Shown: positions 39,965 through 42,754 of the stretch, one piece after another
How positions within the stretch are numbered: the stretch's first letter is position 1
How the letters are laid out: every line of letters begins with the position of its first letter
Origin: an uncultured Ruminococcus sp.
Lineage (GTDB): Bacteria > Bacillota > Clostridia > Oscillospirales > Acutalibacteraceae
DNA length: 42,754 nucleotides
NCBI GenBank assembly: GCA_902761345.1
Contig: CACWKD010000006.1
Coordinates: 1-42,754 of the forward strand
Reading direction: 5' to 3'
Notes under the pieces: generated by a model
The model's input: only the letters and a program-made list of their open reading frames with translations
The model's database searches: none
What the model was told of the DNA's origin: nothing
Made by a program: the position numbers and the translations under genes

Positions 39965-40960
39965 ATGAAAAGAAAAGTTATAGCAATGATAATACTAACT
40001 CTCGGTATTGGGTTTGTACTCTACCCAATTATAGGAAACATAATTAATGTTATGCGTCAAAATTCCATTCAGGACGAGTACAATGCTATGGTATATAATC
40101 TCAGTGACGATACAAAATCCTCGATTAAATCAAACGCTGATGAATATAACCAAAAGCTTGCAAACGGCGAATTAAGTATCGTATCAACGGACGAGGACTC
40201 TATTGACAATAATTACGATGACGGTTCGGGCTATGCACAAACTCTCAATGTTGGAAACGACATAATAGCTCTTATCAAGATACCTAAGGTTGATATAGAA
40301 CTTCCTATATACCGTGGAACGAGTGCAGATGTTCTGTCTAAAGGTGTGGGACATCTGAGAAATACCTCTTTGCCTGTCGGAGGTGAAAATTCCCATTGTG
40401 TGCTTACAGGTCATACAGGTCTGCCAAATGCTATGATGTTTACAGATATAAACAAACTGCAAGAGGGAGATATGTTTTATATTCAGTACCTTGATGAAAT
40501 ACACGCATATAGAGTTGACCAGACAAAGATAGTTGAACCGAATGATGATTCCGACTTAAAAATTGTTCAGGGAAAAGACTATATTACACTACTCACCTGC
40601 TACCCGTATGGAATTAACTCTCACAGACTGCTTGTAAGAGGCGAGCGTACAGCATTTAACGGAGAAATAGTGTTTGACAGATACGGCAAGGTTGAGAACA
40701 TTACTGAAAAGGATACCGACATTGCAAGCACCTCGGACGTACCCGTAAAAGTTCAGGAAAAGCTTAATATGATAGATGAATTCTTAGGTACAAAAGCAAA
40801 AGTAAACGTGTATGGATTTAATCTCAACCTTTGGTTTGTGCTTATTGTTGTACTGCTGATAATTAGCGGTATCGTTGTGTGGGCAATAAGTATGTTTATT
40901 AGAAAAGACCCCGACGATACTCAAAACAGCGAGGTAGTGTACGATGAAGAAGAGGTATAA
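39965..40960 (+). CDS. Class C sortase, first copy
   Basis: 331 residues. An N-terminal membrane helix (about 8-28), then the sortase barrel with catalytic His150 in LTGHTGL, Cys212 in TLLTCYPYG and Arg221 in NSHRLLV, and a second membrane helix near 288-312 with a cytoplasmic acidic tail, the class C layout. Class C enzymes join pilin subunits through lysine isopeptide bonds. The lid segment lacks an obvious DPF/DPW motif, which the second copy has. AAGGA is upstream of the ATG. It overlaps the second sortase by 17 bases. No pilin gene is present in the window. Substrate is therefore unknown. Confidence 0.9.
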   Translation: MKRKVIAMIILTLGIGFVLYPIIGNIINVMRQNSIQDEYNAMVYNLSDDTKSSIKSNADEYNQKLANGELSIVSTDEDSIDNNYDDGSGYAQTLNVGNDIIALIKIPKVDIELPIYRGTSADVLSKGVGHLRNTSLPVGGENSHCVLTGHTGLPNAMMFTDINKLQEGDMFYIQYLDEIHAYRVDQTKIVEPNDDSDLKIVQGKDYITLLTCYPYGINSHRLLVRGERTAFNGEIVFDRYGKVENITEKDTDIASTSDVPVKVQEKLNMIDEFLGTKAKVNVYGFNLNLWFVLIVVLLIISGIVVWAISMFIRKDPDDTQNSEVVYDEEEV

Positions 40961-41771
40961 AGCAGCTCTTGCTATCGGTGTAATTCTTATAATAACGGGG
41001 CTTGGAATATTCCTCTACTCCCCTATATCAAATTACTTAAACAACAAAAATATGCAGAACTCCATTAATGACTACGAAAATGCCGTAAGTCAAATGTACA
41101 ACGATACCGACACGGAGGAACTAAAAAAACAAATAGAAAAAATCAGTTCGGAAAGATCCACCGATTACACCGTATCCGACTATATAGAAGAAAACAACAT
41201 CAAGCCCGACCCGAACAAAAAAGAAATAAACTGGGCGTATATATCTCTGCTGCGTGAGCAAATGGAAGAATACAACGCACAGCTTTTAGAGCACGGACAG
41301 TATGAATTAAACGACCCTTTCGCATATGAACAGCCGTCTTTTGATCTTGCCTCATACAGTCTATATGATAATGTATTCGGTCATATATCCGCTCCTGCAA
41401 TAGATATGGATCTGCCCATATATTTAGGTGCAAACCAGTACAATATGAATTTCGGAGCGGTACAGCTTTCTTATTCCTCAATGCCGATAGGCGGCAAAAG
41501 TACAAATGCTGTTTTCGCCGCACACAGAGGATATATAGGAAAAATCTTCTTCGACAACATAGTGTTTCTTGAAGAGGGCGACGACGTTTACATTACAAAT
41601 CCTTGGGAGGAACTTCATTACAAAGTAGCCTATACAGAAATAATAAGTCCCTACGATATTGAAAAATGCTATATTCAAAAAGATCGTGACTTAATAACTT
41701 TACTTACCTGCCACCCCTACGGTTACAGTGAACAGCGGTATATGGTGGTATGTGAACGAGTAGAAGAATAG
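40944..41771 (+). CDS. Class C sortase, second copy
   Basis: 275 residues. N-terminal membrane helix (about 8-25). The DPF lid motif at 124-126 in ELNDPFAYEQ marks the class C autoinhibitory lid. Catalytic His194 is in AAHRGY, Cys256 in TLLTCHPYG, and Arg265 in SEQRYMVV. It lacks the C-terminal helix of the first copy. GAGGT precedes the ATG. It overlaps the first sortase by 17 bases, so the two are translated together. A strong terminator follows. Confidence 0.92.
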   Translation: MKKRYKAALAIGVILIITGLGIFLYSPISNYLNNKNMQNSINDYENAVSQMYNDTDTEELKKQIEKISSERSTDYTVSDYIEENNIKPDPNKKEINWAYISLLREQMEEYNAQLLEHGQYELNDPFAYEQPSFDLASYSLYDNVFGHISAPAIDMDLPIYLGANQYNMNFGAVQLSYSSMPIGGKSTNAVFAAHRGYIGKIFFDNIVFLEEGDDVYITNPWEELHYKVAYTEIISPYDIEKCYIQKDRDLITLLTCHPYGYSEQRYMVVCERVEE

Positions 41772-41780
41772 TAATAAAAG

Positions 41781-41820
41781 AAACCGCAGGAAGTATTTCT
41801 ACATACCCTGCGGTTTTCTC
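41781..41820. terminator. Bidirectional terminator between sortases and cysK
   Basis: AAACCGCAGG (41781-41790) pairs with CCTGCGGTTT (41807-41816), with T-rich flanks on both strands. It separates convergent genes. Confidence 0.9.
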
Positions 41821-41833
41821 TATCAATTATTAT

Positions 41834-42754
41834 TTATTCCGAAAACATTGCTGTTGAGAGATAACGCTCGCCTGTATCCGGGAGAAGAGCTACAATAAGC
41901 TTACCCTTATTCTCGGGACGCTTTGCAAGCTTTGTTGCCGCTGCTACCGCTGCACCCGATGAGATACCTACAAGCAGTCCCTCGTTCCTTGCAAGCTCCC
42001 TGCCTGCTGCAAATGCCTCTTCATTCTCTATTGTGATGATCTCGTCATATATTTCTGTATTCAGCGTATCAGGAACAAATCCTGCTCCTATACCCTGTAT
42101 CTTATGAGGTCCGGGCGTACCCTTTGAAAGTACCGGAGATGTAGCAGGCTCTACCGCAACTACCTTTACATCAGGATTTTGCGATTTAAGATATTCGCCT
42201 ACACCCGAAAGAGTACCGCCTGTTCCAACTCCTGCTACAAAAATATCCACCTTGCCGTCTGTGTCGTTCCAGATCTCAGGACCTGTTGTTGCCTTGTGTA
42301 TAGCAGGATTAGCCTGATTTGTAAACTGGCTCGGAATAAAGCTGTTCTCTGTCTGCTCTGCGAGTTCGTTTGCCTTTGCAATAGCACCCTTCATTCCCTT
42401 TGAACCGTCTGTCAAAACTATCTTTGCACCGTATGCTTTTAGCAGGTTTCTTCTTTCAACGCTCATGGTTTCAGGCATTGTGAGAATAGCCTCGTATCCT
42501 CTTGCGGCAGCTACCGCAGCAAGACCGATACCTGTATTACCTGATGTAGGCTCGATAATACCCGAACCCGGCTTGATAAGACCCTTTGCCTCTGCGTCAT
42601 CGATCATAGCCTTTGCAATTCTGTCCTTTACACTTCCTGCAGGATTGAAAAACTCAACCTTTGCAGCGATCGTTGCCTCAAGTCCGTTCTTTTCTTCATA
42701 TTTTGTAAGCTCTACCAATGGTGTTGAACCTACGAGATCAAGTACGTTTTTATA
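41834..42754 (-). CDS. cysK: Cysteine synthase A, lacking its start at the window edge
   Basis: The frame is open to the right window edge and continues beyond it; only the first few residues are missing. Marks: VGSTPLVEL at the start of the fragment, [11 protein letters not shown] with the PLP lysine, [12 protein letters not shown] for the substrate-binding loop, [12 protein letters not shown] for the phosphate cradle, and [11 protein letters not shown] near the end. It makes cysteine from O-acetylserine and sulfide in the cytoplasm and can form a complex with serine acetyltransferase. The cysE gene is about 25 kb away at 15342. Upstream control lies outside the window. Confidence 0.95.
   Translation of the reverse strand, partial: YKNVLDLVGSTPLVELTKYEEKNGLEATIAAKVEFFNPAGSVKDRIAKAMIDDAEAKGLIKPGSGIIEPTSGNTGIGLAAVAAARGYEAILTMPETMSVERRNLLKAYGAKIVLTDGSKGMKGAIAKANELAEQTENSFIPSQFTNQANPAIHKATTGPEIWNDTDGKVDIFVAGVGTGGTLSGVGEYLKSQNPDVKVVAVEPATSPVLSKGTPGPHKIQGIGAGFVPDTLNTEIYDEIITIENEEAFAAGRELARNEGLLVGISSGAAVAAATKLAKRPENKGKLIVALLPDTGERYLSTAMFSE

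Overview
The window reads as a chromosomal segment of an AT-rich, spore-forming, gut-type Clostridia member, most likely a Ruminococcaceae/Oscillospirales relative. The indicators are an alpha/beta-type small acid-soluble spore protein, a dockerin-bearing BspA-like leucine-rich-repeat surface protein, two secreted GH13 amylases with an N-terminal starch-binding module, class C sortases, Gram-positive style AGGAGG ribosome binding sites and sigma-A promoters. Genus and species cannot be fixed from sequence reading alone. The segment is mostly ordinary chromosome; I saw no phage, insertion sequence, CRISPR array or integrase.

Layout. 1-2540: the tail of an O-antigen ligase-like protein, then a tightly packed Lrp/AsnC regulator, PLP aminotransferase and DUF4186 protein, followed by a low-complexity intergenic repeat block. 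2765-5340: an amidohydrolase, then an M-box magnesium riboswitch with its terminator controlling mgtE. 5339-12000 (minus): a GT39-like membrane glycosyltransferase and two tandem paralogous secreted amylases. 12223-16945: an SDR oxidoreductase with a palindromic operator, a metal-homeostasis pair (a His-rich COG0523 GTPase and a GTPase-like/YcgQ-like fusion), and serine acetyltransferase coupled to a HAD phosphatase. 17000-24300 (minus): tRNA-Arg and tRNA-Gly with a perfect promoter, an AlkD-like protein, and a probable operon yfhO-like / M20 dipeptidase / DUF975 / GT2. 24573-27366: DegV, then a compact type II restriction-modification module with a GNAT acetyltransferase.

27389-31850 (minus): the SRP RNA gene, dnaX, ebfC, recR and a zinc-ribbon/PASTA/glycan-binding membrane protein. 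32059-33764: two paralogous lipoproteins. 33817-36115: a DUF975-CmpB membrane fusion, the SASP gene with a structured leader, and a possible 19-residue ORF. 36115-41771: the large BspA-like dockerin protein, divergent from two overlapping class C sortases. 41834-42754: cysK, cut by the window edge.

Functional links. Starch is probably attacked outside the cell by the amylases. The dockerin protein points to a cohesin/dockerin surface system encoded elsewhere. CysE and CysK, about 25 kb apart, form the serine-to-cysteine pathway. MgtE is under Mg2+ riboswitch control. The least ordinary items are the COG0523 pair with its GTPase-YcgQ fusion and non-canonical guanine-specificity motif, the tandem 11-bp repeats in the -35 region of the dockerin-protein promoter, the two sortases without a visible substrate, the restriction-modification-acetyltransferase operon, and the hairpin-rich leader of the spore-protein gene.
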